Assembly (NCBI GenBank): GCA_948562205.1
Contig: CAOYAN010000035.1
Span: forward strand, 1-10,241
DNA length: 10,241 bases
Reading direction: 5' to 3'
Source: an uncultured Clostridia bacterium
GTDB lineage: Bacteria > Bacillota > Clostridia > TANB77 > CAG-465
The stretch's first letter is position 1, and each line of letters begins with the position of its first letter. The translations under genes were made by a program, and so were the position numbers. The notes beneath the pieces were generated by a model, which saw only the letters and a program-made list of their open reading frames with translations, made no database searches and was not told the DNA's origin. Shown in pieces: positions 1 to 6,323 of this stretch.

Positions 1-12
1 AGTTTTTAGCAA

Positions 13-43
13 ACAAACCTCACTTTCAAAAAGTGGGGTTTGT
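13..43. other. Strong hairpin of unassigned role
   Basis: A 14-bp stem (13-26 pairing with 30-43, one T-G wobble) closes on a 3-base loop. No T-run follows on the plus strand, and the minus strand shows only a broken T-rich stretch, so a simple intrinsic terminator is not well supported in either direction. It lies 12 bases before a proper terminator hairpin and may be part of the 3' end of an RNA or gene to the left of the window. Confidence 0.5.
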
Positions 44-55
44 CTACACTCTGAA

Positions 56-91
56 TGATAGATTAAGTTATACTTAGTCTATCATGTTTTT
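56..91 (+). terminator. Intrinsic terminator of an upstream gene
   Basis: A 13-bp stem (56-68 pairing with 72-84, one G-T wobble) with a 3-base loop is followed by TGTTTTTA. This is a classic Rho-independent terminator on the plus strand. Nothing coding lies to its left in the window, so it must end a transcript that starts outside. Confidence 0.7.
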
Positions 92-120
92 ATATATTTT
101 CTCTAATTTATATAATTTTC

Positions 121-149
121 TAGAAATATGACTTATTATATTGTATAAT
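121..149 (+). promoter_or_regulatory. Candidate sigma-A promoter for the helical-repeat gene
   Basis: A perfect TATAAT lies at 144-149 and a weak -35 (TAGAAA, 121-126) sits 17 bases upstream. It would place the transcript start about 10 bases before the ATG, giving a very short leader that still holds the ribosome binding site. The -35 is poor, and TATAAT-like words are common in such AT-rich DNA, so this is tentative. Confidence 0.4.
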
Positions 150-165
150 AAATGTAGGTGATGAA

Positions 166-1290
166 ATGTTATTTTTAAACAAAGAGTATAGAAAACTTAT
201 AAAAGATATAAATAATACTAATAAATATGAAGAACTTGTTAAAGTATTAGATAAATTTAATATTTCAAGTCTTTCTTCTGAAAAAATAGATGAATTAAAA
301 GATATATTACTAAAAAAATACAAATCTATTAATTCCGATATTTTTCCATATATAATTGAGTATTTTTATTCTAAGGATACAAAACTTGAATTTAGTATAG
401 CATGCCTGCTACTTGAAAAATTATGTAATAAAATAGAATTTTTAACTAATATTGAAAATATACAAATATCTGAAGATAGATTTTTTGAGTTTTTACCTAC
501 ACTTTGTGAAGTTGTTATGCAAAATGTAAGTGGAATAGCTGATTGTATGTATATGATACTTTTAAATAATAGCAAATATTATGAAAAAATAGATAAAAAG
601 TATAAAGATACTATTATAAAAAGTTTATATAAGATTGGGATGGCGCTAGATTATATTGAAAAAACAAAAATAAAACCTACAAAAGAAATACTTGTAAATA
701 TAGAAATAATGGTAGATTTAGCAAGACTATACAATGATCCTAGAGTATTAAAATTTGTAGAAAGAACGCTAGATCTTGATAATATCGAAGTAAATCTTTT
801 TGCGGTATGTACATTAATTTATAACAATATTCCTATAGCAGATGGATATATAGAAGAACTTGCAAAGGAAGATAGAACATGTAAAAGATTTTATAAAATA
901 CTAAGAGAAATTAATAAATTATTTAGATATCCAGAAGAATACTTAACTCAAGAACGTCTAGCAAGAGCCGATATGGTATATTGGTTAATGCATCCAGCAG
1001 AAATTGGAGATGTACCAGATAGTATTGAATTTGTACAAACTTTTGAAAAAAATAATGAAGTATTTTATGTGTTTAAATTTAAATCAAATAAAGAGGTTTT
1101 TAAAGATAAAGATTGGATGATAGGGATTAGTGGTGGCTTTAAAAAGGATATTGAACCTACAATCGATAATTCAGGTTTTACATTTAGTGATTTTGAAGTA
1201 TTTGATGAGGAAAAAATTCTTGAAGAAGCTTATAGAATAATAGATAAAATAAATGAAGCATGGAAAAAAAGAGCAAATGAAAACTCCTAA
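166..1290 (+). CDS. Uncharacterised helical-repeat (HEAT-like) protein
   Basis: This is a 374-residue soluble protein with no signal peptide and no membrane segment. I do not recognise the family. Residues 1 to about 260 are almost entirely helical with regular Leu/Ile spacing. The stretch at about 190-220 (DPRVLKFVERTLDLD followed by a second helix) reads like a HEAT or armadillo repeat, so an alpha-solenoid protein-binding surface is likely. From about 265 the character changes: MVYWLMHPAEIGD, then short beta-like segments with an ISGGFKKD turn (320-328), and a final acidic amphipathic helix. That suggests a separate small alpha/beta domain at the C terminus. The ATG at 166 follows AGGTG at 156-160. 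An ATG at 161 overlaps this site in another frame. The gene appears monocistronic and ends inside a terminator shared with the convergent carboxypeptidase gene. No catalytic motif was identified. Confidence 0.85.
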   Translation: MLFLNKEYRKLIKDINNTNKYEELVKVLDKFNISSLSSEKIDELKDILLKKYKSINSDIFPYIIEYFYSKDTKLEFSIACLLLEKLCNKIEFLTNIENIQISEDRFFEFLPTLCEVVMQNVSGIADCMYMILLNNSKYYEKIDKKYKDTIIKSLYKIGMALDYIEKTKIKPTKEILVNIEIMVDLARLYNDPRVLKFVERTLDLDNIEVNLFAVCTLIYNNIPIADGYIEELAKEDRTCKRFYKILREINKLFRYPEEYLTQERLARADMVYWLMHPAEIGDVPDSIEFVQTFEKNNEVFYVFKFKSNKEVFKDKDWMIGISGGFKKDIEPTIDNSGFTFSDFEVFDEEKILEEAYRIIDKINEAWKKRANENS

Positions 1291-1308
1291 ATTTTAGGAG
1301 CTTTTTTA
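1284..1308. terminator. Bidirectional terminator inside two convergent gene ends
   Basis: CTCCTAAA and TTTAGGAG (1284-1300) form a compact hairpin followed on the plus strand by CTTTTTTA. On the minus strand the same stem is followed by TTTTCATTT, a weaker T-run. The stop codons of both flanking genes (TAA at 1288-1290 on plus, TAG at 1289-1287 on minus) lie within the stem, so the hairpin also encodes the last residues of both proteins. Confidence 0.75.
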
Positions 1309-2528
1309 TTATGCTTTCTTTTTTTTGATACAAGTATTTGTTTTAGTTTTGCAATTAGTAGAAGTATTACAATTAGTAGAGCAAGATATATAATAAGTGA
1401 AATATCTTCATGATAGTCTGCAGAATTAATTATTTCTAAATTTTCTGTATATGATATGTTCTTATAAGGAAAAGATATTAATATCTTACCTATATTTTGT
1501 GTACTTATTTTTTCTGTGTTATTTAAATCGACTGTATATTCTATAATTTGTTTTTTTGGTACAACATACTCCATATCTTTTGCAAGACCAATTGTATATA
1601 CTTTTTTATTCGTTAAATCAGTATATGAAAATGAAAAGTCGCCTTTTTTAGCAAAAGTTTTTTTCTCAAAAGTATTAAATATGTAGTTTGAAATTTTTAA
1701 GGTATCTGAAAATCTTGAACTGTTACCATTTTCATCTGCCATTCCTCCAAAACTTCCAATAATTATTGTCATATTATCTTTTATAGCATACCCAATAAAA
1801 GTACCTAATGCGTCATATGTAAATCCAGTCTTACCACCTTGTATTTCTTTGCAATATACAGGAGAGTCTTCATAAAACATTTGATTTGAATTTTCAAGCA
1901 CTAAAATTCTTGATAGATTATTTGTAGGAGATACTCTAATTTCTTTTGTGGATATTATTTCTTTGAAAGTATCATTTTTTATACAATAATTAAATATTAA
2001 AGCCATATCGTATGCTGTAGTATAATGGTTATCATCATGGTATCCATGTGCATTTACAAAATTTGTATTTTTACATCCAATTTCTTTTACTTTCTCATTC
2101 ATAAGTACTGAAAAGTCATTCATATTTCCACTTATAGTGTCAGCAAATACAATTGCTACATCATTTCCTGATACTAAAAGCAAACCATATAATAAGTCTT
2201 TTACTGTATATGTTTCATTTGCAAATATAGACATAACTGAACTGTCATATGGAACTTGAGCCATCATTTGAGGAGTTATTGTTATCTCATCATCTAATTT
2301 TAATTTTTCTAATACAATAATTGCTGTAAGTATTTTTGTAGTACTTGCGGGATATACTCTCTCATTAGCATTGTCGTTAAATAGTACAGTATTATCATCT
2401 GCATTTATAGCTACGTGTGTTTTGCAGACCAGGTCTAGATTAGTATTTGCATATATATTTCTAAATGAAAAGATTACTAAAAATAAAAAGCAAAAAAGAA
2501 AAATAGTAATTAACTTATGTTTTTTCAT
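1287..2528 (-). CDS. D-alanyl-D-alanine carboxypeptidase, S11 family, membrane-anchored
   Basis: This 413-residue protein matches the penicillin-binding S11 peptidases (DacA/DacF type), which remove the terminal D-Ala from peptidoglycan stem peptides outside the membrane. All three active-site motifs are present and correctly spaced: S62-T-T-K65 (SxxK, nucleophile Ser), S120-G-N122 (SxN) and K233-T-G235. Residues 1-27 form a signal peptide (MKKHK, then a hydrophobic core, then a site near IYA). A hydrophobic helix at about 376-394 is followed by the basic tail KKRKHNKK. Classic DacA enzymes end in an amphipathic helix, whereas this one has a true C-terminal membrane span. The ATG follows GAGGTGA (2533-2539). 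A TATAAT lies at 2556-2551 on the minus strand, but no convincing -35 was found. The specific paralogue (vegetative DacA or sporulation DacF) cannot be decided, so no symbol is given. Confidence 0.93.
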   Translation of the reverse strand: MKKHKLITIFLFCFLFLVIFSFRNIYANTNLDLVCKTHVAINADDNTVLFNDNANERVYPASTTKILTAIIVLEKLKLDDEITITPQMMAQVPYDSSVMSIFANETYTVKDLLYGLLLVSGNDVAIVFADTISGNMNDFSVLMNEKVKEIGCKNTNFVNAHGYHDDNHYTTAYDMALIFNYCIKNDTFKEIISTKEIRVSPTNNLSRILVLENSNQMFYEDSPVYCKEIQGGKTGFTYDALGTFIGYAIKDNMTIIIGSFGGMADENGNSSRFSDTLKISNYIFNTFEKKTFAKKGDFSFSYTDLTNKKVYTIGLAKDMEYVVPKKQIIEYTVDLNNTEKISTQNIGKILISFPYKNISYTENLEIINSADYHEDISLIIYLALLIVILLLIAKLKQILVSKKRKHNKKAPKI

Positions 2529-2639
2529 ATTGTCACCTCATAATATCTATATTATAATATGTTGTATAACGAAAATAAAGTATAAATATTAAAAATTATT
2601 TATTTTTCTATATGAAAAATATAAAAAAATATAATTTTA

Positions 2640-2669
2640 TTGATTTAAATTATATATATATTGTATAAT
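2640..2669 (+). promoter_or_regulatory. Candidate sigma-A promoter of the CYTH gene
   Basis: TTGATT (2640-2645) and a perfect TATAAT (2664-2669) are separated by 18 bases. The predicted start falls just before the AGGAG ribosome binding site, giving a short leader. The divergent carboxypeptidase gene starts about 110 bases to the left. Confidence 0.5.
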
Positions 2670-2695
2670 AATGATAAAAAGTGAGGAGAGAAAAA

Positions 2696-3631
2696 ATGTA
2701 TAATACAAAATATCAAATAGAGAAAAAATTTTTTTGTGATAATAGTGATGATTTAATATATAAGGTATTAGAAAACCATATGAAACTTGTTGACATATCA
2801 TATGAGACAGATCAGTATTTTACAGATATTGAAAGTGAGTACATAAAAAATAAAACTTGTCTTAGAATTAGAAAAGTTAATTCTAAAAATATGGAGATAA
2901 CATATAAAGGAGCTTCAAAAGAGTTTACAAATTTGTATGCTAAATGTGAAACTAATATAAATTTAGATATAAAAAATTATGAGGGAGTAGTAGAACTTCT
3001 ATCAAATCTTGGATTTTATAATTATGTTACTTTTGATAAGACAAGAAAAACATATTCAACTAAAAAAGATGATATAATATTTAATGTTATGATAGAAGAT
3101 ATAAAAGGACTTGGAAGTTTTGTTGAATTTGAAATACTTAGTAGTGTAGAGGGGATAGATATCGAACACTTAAAAAATAAACTAAATGAATTTGTAGATA
3201 ATTTTAGTTCATTAAAATTGAGAGAAGCAATACTTCCATATAGAGACTTTGTTGCAAGAGAAATATATAATAAAAATGTAAAGAGAGATTTTAAAAGAAT
3301 TCTTTTAGATATAGTTGATATTATTCCAAATATTAATGAAAAAGGTATTAAAGAGGCTTTATGTGATAATAGAGCTATATTAAATTTAAAACTTATAGAT
3401 AAACTAATGGAAAATAAAATAGATATAATTATTATTTATAAAGATTTATCTAAAGATACACTAAATTACATAAATAGTAGTATTAATAATGATAATAGAT
3501 ATGTATTTAAAAATATAAAAGATATAGAAAATATATCTCTTGGTGATACTTTGATTTTAAAAGATGATGTAGATTATACTTTCTCAAGTCTTGCACTTAT
3601 TATATTAAATTGGTATGGTAAAAAAATATAA
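2696..3631 (+). CDS. CYTH-domain protein with an unassigned C-terminal region
   Basis: I take the ATG at 2696 as the start, giving 311 residues. AGGAG (2684-2688) lies 7 bases upstream, whereas the in-frame GTG at 2681 lies upstream of that site and has none of its own. Residues 1 to about 185 show CYTH (CyaB/thiamine-triphosphatase) hallmarks: QIEKK at 7-11 in the ExExK position, LRIRK (56-60), TYKG (69-72), KTRKTY (115-120), and IEDIKGLGSFVEFE (133-146). CYTH enzymes bind triphosphates and metal ions in a beta-tunnel and hydrolyse or cyclise organic or inorganic triphosphates. Here the first Glu of ExExK is Gln7, which may alter metal binding. Residues about 195-311 are not CYTH: helices followed by a beta strand (DIIIIYKD, 243-250) and further alternating elements, which I cannot assign. 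No membrane segment or signal peptide is present. The substrate is unknown. Confidence 0.85.
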   Translation: MYNTKYQIEKKFFCDNSDDLIYKVLENHMKLVDISYETDQYFTDIESEYIKNKTCLRIRKVNSKNMEITYKGASKEFTNLYAKCETNINLDIKNYEGVVELLSNLGFYNYVTFDKTRKTYSTKKDDIIFNVMIEDIKGLGSFVEFEILSSVEGIDIEHLKNKLNEFVDNFSSLKLREAILPYRDFVAREIYNKNVKRDFKRILLDIVDIIPNINEKGIKEALCDNRAILNLKLIDKLMENKIDIIIIYKDLSKDTLNYINSSINNDNRYVFKNIKDIENISLGDTLILKDDVDYTFSSLALIILNWYGKKI

Positions 3632-3723
3632 TTATATGATTTATTATACTTGAAATTATAATAATTTGTGGCATAATTATATTATAGATAGAGTACTTGG
3701 AGAAGAAATATTATAATATAGAG

Positions 3724-3757
3724 TTAGACTATAGTAATTTATTATAGTCTAATTTTT
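3724..3757 (+). terminator. Intrinsic terminator upstream of the paralogue array
   Basis: A 10-bp perfect stem (3724-3733 pairing with 3743-3752) with a 9-base loop is followed by TTTTT. It may end the CYTH transcript, although it lies 92 bases past that stop codon. Its loop word GTAATTTA is shared with the terminators of all three paralogues downstream, and it sits at a similar distance before the next promoter. It may therefore be the terminator of a lost fourth copy. Confidence 0.75.
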
Positions 3758-3815
3758 ATTGTAACTAAATTAATATAGAAAAAGATAATATTTTTATATA
3801 AACTTTTTGAAAAAG

Positions 3816-3844
3816 TTGACATAATATAGTTTGCGTGATATAAT
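3816..3844 (+). promoter_or_regulatory. Near-consensus extended -10 sigma-A promoter, copy 1
   Basis: TTGACA (3816-3821), a 17-base spacer, and TATAAT (3839-3844) preceded by TG at the extended -10 position. Both hexamers are perfect, so strong constitutive-type transcription is expected unless a repressor acts. The same element precedes the two downstream paralogues. Confidence 0.85.
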
Positions 3845-3868
3845 GTTTTATGTAATAAAACAAAATAA

Positions 3869-3888
3869 CTTTTAATTAAAAGAAAGGA
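3869..3888 (+). promoter_or_regulatory. Leader palindrome and ribosome binding site, copy 1
   Basis: CTTTTAATTAAAAG (3869-3882) is a perfect 14-base palindrome that directly abuts the ribosome binding site AAAGGA (3883-3888), 9 bases before the ATG. The identical palindrome and site recur in copy 2. It could be an operator or a weak RNA hairpin next to the Shine-Dalgarno. Its composition is all A/T except the end bases. Confidence 0.5.
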
Positions 3889-3897
3889 CTAGAAAAT

Positions 3898-4539
3898 ATG
3901 TTAAAAAGATATGGAGATTCTGCTGAAATGCCGTCTGCAATTCGTGATTTTATTGAATGTCATTATATTAATAATGATCATGCAAATCATGTTGAGAAAT
4001 TTTTTGAAGCGTTATTAGATGAAGATGAGCATTTTATAGTACCCACTTTTTTAATTGACCTTATTTATGTAGTTGTATACTACAGTGACATAAAATATAG
4101 TAAGGAAGATCTTAAGATTATTAAAAAAAGAATCTTTAAAATTATGTCAGAGGTTATAAATATTTCAGATACTCTTGAAAGTAATATTTCTTTTACTAAT
4201 CATTTGGTAGAAACGATTAAAAAAAATGAGTTTTTCAGAAAATTAAAGCGAGAATTTGCTTCTACAAGAAAATCAATGCTATTAGCATTAAATGAAGAGG
4301 AGGCATATATTAAGGAATATTATGAAAACTTCTTTGCAAGCTGCCTTTCTCAGATTACGCCAGAATTTTATTTTATCTTGAAGGAGGCTGATATTTTAAC
4401 TCTTATTTCAAGGTATAATGAAAACGACAAATGTATTGATGATGATTTGACATTAAAAGTAATAAAGCCGCTTTGTGGAGTACTTGAAATTCTGCTAATT
4501 GAAGAAAAAGCAGATGTATTTGATTTTATTTATGGATAA
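3898..4539 (+). CDS. Unknown helical protein, tandem paralogue 1 of 3
   Basis: This 213-residue protein of unknown family is predicted soluble, with no signal peptide or membrane segment. It is rich in Glu, Lys, Asp and Ile and looks almost wholly alpha-helical. It starts with MLKRYGD, and the three copies share MLKR. The conserved core lies at about 137-203: EYYENFFASCLSQIT, FYFILKEADILTLISRYNEND, then PLCGVLEILLIEE. By eye about three-quarters of this stretch is identical to paralogue 2. The N-terminal 80 residues diverge strongly, which could mean a shared scaffold with a variable partner-binding part. It is the shortest copy and ends just after the shared core. The ATG at 3898 follows AAAGGA (3883-3888). 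It has its own promoter and terminator and so is probably monocistronic. No catalytic motif was found. Confidence 0.85.
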   Translation: MLKRYGDSAEMPSAIRDFIECHYINNDHANHVEKFFEALLDEDEHFIVPTFLIDLIYVVVYYSDIKYSKEDLKIIKKRIFKIMSEVINISDTLESNISFTNHLVETIKKNEFFRKLKREFASTRKSMLLALNEEEAYIKEYYENFFASCLSQITPEFYFILKEADILTLISRYNENDKCIDDDLTLKVIKPLCGVLEILLIEEKADVFDFIYG

Positions 4540-4571
4540 TACATAGAGTGAGTTTGCAAAAATTATTGATG

Positions 4572-4604
4572 AGAGTAAGTCTTGTAATTTAGGCTTACTC
4601 TTTT
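4572..4604 (+). terminator. Terminator of paralogue 1
   Basis: A 10-bp stem (4572-4581 with 4592-4601, one T-G wobble) around the loop TTGTAATTTA is followed by TTTTGTGTTTATT. Stem and loop sequence recur after paralogues 2 and 3. Confidence 0.75.
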
Positions 4605-4671
4605 GTGTTTATTATCATAAAATATGTGATATATCACAAGTTTATATTTTTTAAAAAAGTTTGCAAAAAAG
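4601..4671 (+). repeat. Intergenic repeat, copy between paralogues 1 and 2
   Basis: This AT-rich spacer runs from the terminator to the next -35 box. It matches 5476-5545 at roughly 90 percent by eye, including GTGTTTATTAT, ATAAAATATGTGATATA and AAGTTTATATTT. No reading frame is evident. The identity shows that the intergenic DNA was duplicated together with the genes. Confidence 0.8.
4625..4638. promoter_or_regulatory. Perfect palindrome, candidate operator
   Basis: TGTGATATATCACA is a perfect 14-base inverted repeat centred about 40 bases upstream of the -35 box of paralogue 2. The matching place in the next repeat (5500-5513) reads TGTGATATAACATA, with the right arm degraded. It could bind a dimeric regulator. 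It resembles a CRP-type half-site pair, but the arms are 4 bases apart rather than 6. Confidence 0.4.
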
Positions 4672-4700
4672 TTGACATAATATAATTTGCGTGATATAAT
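4672..4700 (+). promoter_or_regulatory. Near-consensus extended -10 sigma-A promoter, copy 2
   Basis: TTGACA (4672-4677), a 17-base spacer and TATAAT (4695-4700) with the TG extended -10. It is identical to copy 1 except for one base in the spacer. Confidence 0.85.
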
Positions 4701-4723
4701 GTTTTACGTAAACCAATAAACAA

Positions 4724-4743
4724 CTTTTAATTAAAAGAAAGGA
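4724..4743 (+). promoter_or_regulatory. Leader palindrome and ribosome binding site, copy 2
   Basis: The same CTTTTAATTAAAAG palindrome (4724-4737) again abuts AAAGGA (4738-4743), 7 bases before the ATG. The leader between promoter and palindrome differs from copy 1, so the palindrome is the better conserved part. Confidence 0.5.
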
Positions 4744-4750
4744 AAAAAGT

Positions 4751-5416
4751 ATGTTAAAAAGAAATGGAGATTGCACTGAAATGTCATGTAATGTTGCTGA
4801 TGTAATTCGTGATCTTATTGCTAGTAGAAAAGATGATGTAAATAATGTTCATAATATTCTTTTATCATCATTAAATGAAGATGAGAAGGTATACGCAAAA
4901 GAAAATTCTTTAAGTTCTCTTATCTATGAAGTGGCAAATGTGAGCAGTAGCGTATATAAAGAGAATTTTACTCTTGACGAGGAAAAATTAAAAGAGCTTG
5001 TAAGAGAGGTTATGAATATCTCAGATGCTCTTGGAAGTAATACTTCTTTTACTGATCATTTAGAGAAAATGATTAAAAAAAGTGAGTTCTTCAGAAGAGT
5101 AGAGGACGAATTTACTACTACAAGGGAAAATATTTTGTCTATCATGAAAAAATGTGATGAAAAATATTTAGCATTTGCAAAGGAATATTATGGAAATTTC
5201 TTTGCAAGCTGTCTTTCACAGATCACATCAGAATTTTATTTTATCTTGAAGAAAGCAGACATATTAGCACTTATTTCAAGGTATAACGAAAATGACAGGG
5301 AAATTAACCTTGACTTGACATTTAAAGTGGTAAATCCGCTTTGTGCAGTACTTGAAACTCTGCTGATCGAGGAAAAGTCAAACTTTTTTGATTTATTTGT
5401 AAAGTATTTTAAATAA
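4751..5416 (+). CDS. Unknown helical protein, tandem paralogue 2 of 3
   Basis: This 221-residue protein is the closest relative of paralogue 1. It shares the start MLKRNGD, a middle segment (MNISDALGSNTSFTDHLEKMIKKSEFFRR, about 88-116) and the C-terminal core at about 143-208 (KEYYGNFFASCLSQIT, EFYFILKKADILALISRYNEND, NPLCAVLETLLIEE). Residues 12-75 hardly align with paralogue 1. It appears cytosolic and helical, with no signal peptide, membrane helix or known enzyme motif. The ATG at 4751 is supported by AAAGGA (4738-4743). It is flanked by its own near-perfect promoter and terminator, so expression should be independent of its neighbours and potentially high. The product is not recognised. 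A structural, regulatory or partner-binding role is possible, but nothing in the sequence decides this. Confidence 0.85.
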   Translation: MLKRNGDCTEMSCNVADVIRDLIASRKDDVNNVHNILLSSLNEDEKVYAKENSLSSLIYEVANVSSSVYKENFTLDEEKLKELVREVMNISDALGSNTSFTDHLEKMIKKSEFFRRVEDEFTTTRENILSIMKKCDEKYLAFAKEYYGNFFASCLSQITSEFYFILKKADILALISRYNENDREINLDLTFKVVNPLCAVLETLLIEEKSNFFDLFVKYFK

Positions 5417-5444
5417 AAGTAAACAAAACAGTTAAATAATTAAT

Positions 5445-5478
5445 GGGAGTAAGTTTTGTAATTTAGACTTACTCCTTT
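5445..5478 (+). terminator. Terminator of paralogue 2
   Basis: A 12-bp stem (5445-5456 with 5465-5476, two G-T wobbles) with loop TGTAATTT is followed by a short TT and GTGTTTATTATT. Stem and loop match the other two copies. Confidence 0.75.
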
Positions 5479-5545
5479 GTGTTTATTATTATAAAATATG
5501 TGATATAACATAAGTTTATATTTCTTAAAAAGTTTATAAAAAAAG
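5476..5545 (+). repeat. Intergenic repeat, copy between paralogues 2 and 3
   Basis: This is the second copy of the spacer seen at 4601-4671, with scattered substitutions. The palindrome of the first copy is degraded here. No gene is seen in it. Confidence 0.8.
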
Positions 5546-5573
5546 TTGACATAATTAAAAAACATGATATAAT
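5546..5573 (+). promoter_or_regulatory. Sigma-A promoter of paralogue 3, 16-base spacer
   Basis: TTGACA (5546-5551) and TATAAT (5568-5573) with TG extended -10. The spacer is one base shorter (16) and largely different from copies 1 and 2, while both hexamers are kept. The downstream leader lacks the palindrome of copies 1 and 2. AAAGGAG (5611-5617) serves as ribosome binding site. Confidence 0.8.
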
Positions 5574-5625
5574 TAGTGTACATTTTTGTAAATCTAAAAA
5601 ATAATTTTTAAAAGGAGAAAAAAGT

Positions 5626-6318
5626 ATGTTAAAAAGAAATTTGGGTTCCTTTGAGACTAGCTATAAGTTAAGTAAAATAATTATTGAACCTGCTTTATCC
5701 AATTTAGTAGATGATAGGGATTATATTTATTTACTTCTTATATCTTCTTTAAATTCAGAAGAAAGAAAATGGGCATATGAAAATCTTATAAGTTTAAAAG
5801 GTACAATTGAGCAAATAGTAAATGAAAGTCATAAAAAGTGGAAGAAAGATACTTTCCTTGAATTTGATGAAGAAGCTATAAAAGAATTGATAAATGAGGC
5901 TATTTCAATTGCAGAAACTATTTCTAAGGCTCCTTCTTTTGTAGAATATGTTGGGAATATGACAAGAGAAAACTGTGTATATAGGAAATTAAAGGAAGAA
6001 CTTATTGCTTTAGGTGAAGAGTATGTTAAAAAAGCTTATAGAGAACTTGAAGATCCTATAAGAGCGTGTGGAGAAAAGTACTTTGTGGAGATTTTTTCAA
6101 CAATCTTGTTAGAATATTATGACATTTTGCAAGAGGCAGATATTATATCTATTATATTAAGATATAATAATAAAGAGGATGTTGAAGATGATGTAGAGTT
6201 AAAAATAGTATATCCACTTTGTAAGGTACTTGCAATTTTAATAGATGAAACAAGAGATTATCAAGAAAGATATTTGGAAAATATTGATAAAATAGAAATC
6301 AATTGGGCAATGAAGTAA
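5626..6318 (+). CDS. Unknown helical protein, tandem paralogue 3 of 3 (divergent)
   Basis: At 230 residues this is the most divergent copy of the family. It keeps MLKRN at the start and the C-terminal pattern YFVEIFSTILLEYYDILQEADI (about 152-173), RYNNKEDVEDDVELK (179-193) and YPLCKVLAILIDE (196-208). It then runs on for about 20 residues (QERYLENIDKIEINWAMK) that the other copies lack. The SFVEYV segment near 104-109 corresponds to SFTDHL of paralogue 2. The protein is helical, acidic and soluble-looking, with no signal peptide or membrane span. The ATG at 5626 has AAAGGAG 8 bases upstream. It is the last unit of the array and its terminator is shared with the convergent ferritin-like gene. 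Divergence in protein, leader and promoter spacer suggests it split first. Function is unknown. Confidence 0.85.
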   Translation: MLKRNLGSFETSYKLSKIIIEPALSNLVDDRDYIYLLLISSLNSEERKWAYENLISLKGTIEQIVNESHKKWKKDTFLEFDEEAIKELINEAISIAETISKAPSFVEYVGNMTRENCVYRKLKEELIALGEEYVKKAYRELEDPIRACGEKYFVEIFSTILLEYYDILQEADIISIILRYNNKEDVEDDVELKIVYPLCKVLAILIDETRDYQERYLENIDKIEINWAMK

Positions 6319-6323
6319 AAATT

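Noticed and set aside
2681..2695. GTG start of the CYTH gene at 2681
   Set aside because: It would place the AGGAG ribosome binding site inside the coding sequence. The ATG at 2696 is correctly spaced from that site.
3693..3750. Small reading frame beginning TTG GAG AAG AAA
   Set aside because: It would give only about 16 residues, has no ribosome binding site, and runs into the terminator hairpin.
4625..4638. CRP/FNR-type binding site
   Set aside because: The arms TGTGA and TCACA match, but they are separated by 4 bases instead of 6, and no such regulator is seen in the window. It is kept only as a generic palindrome.
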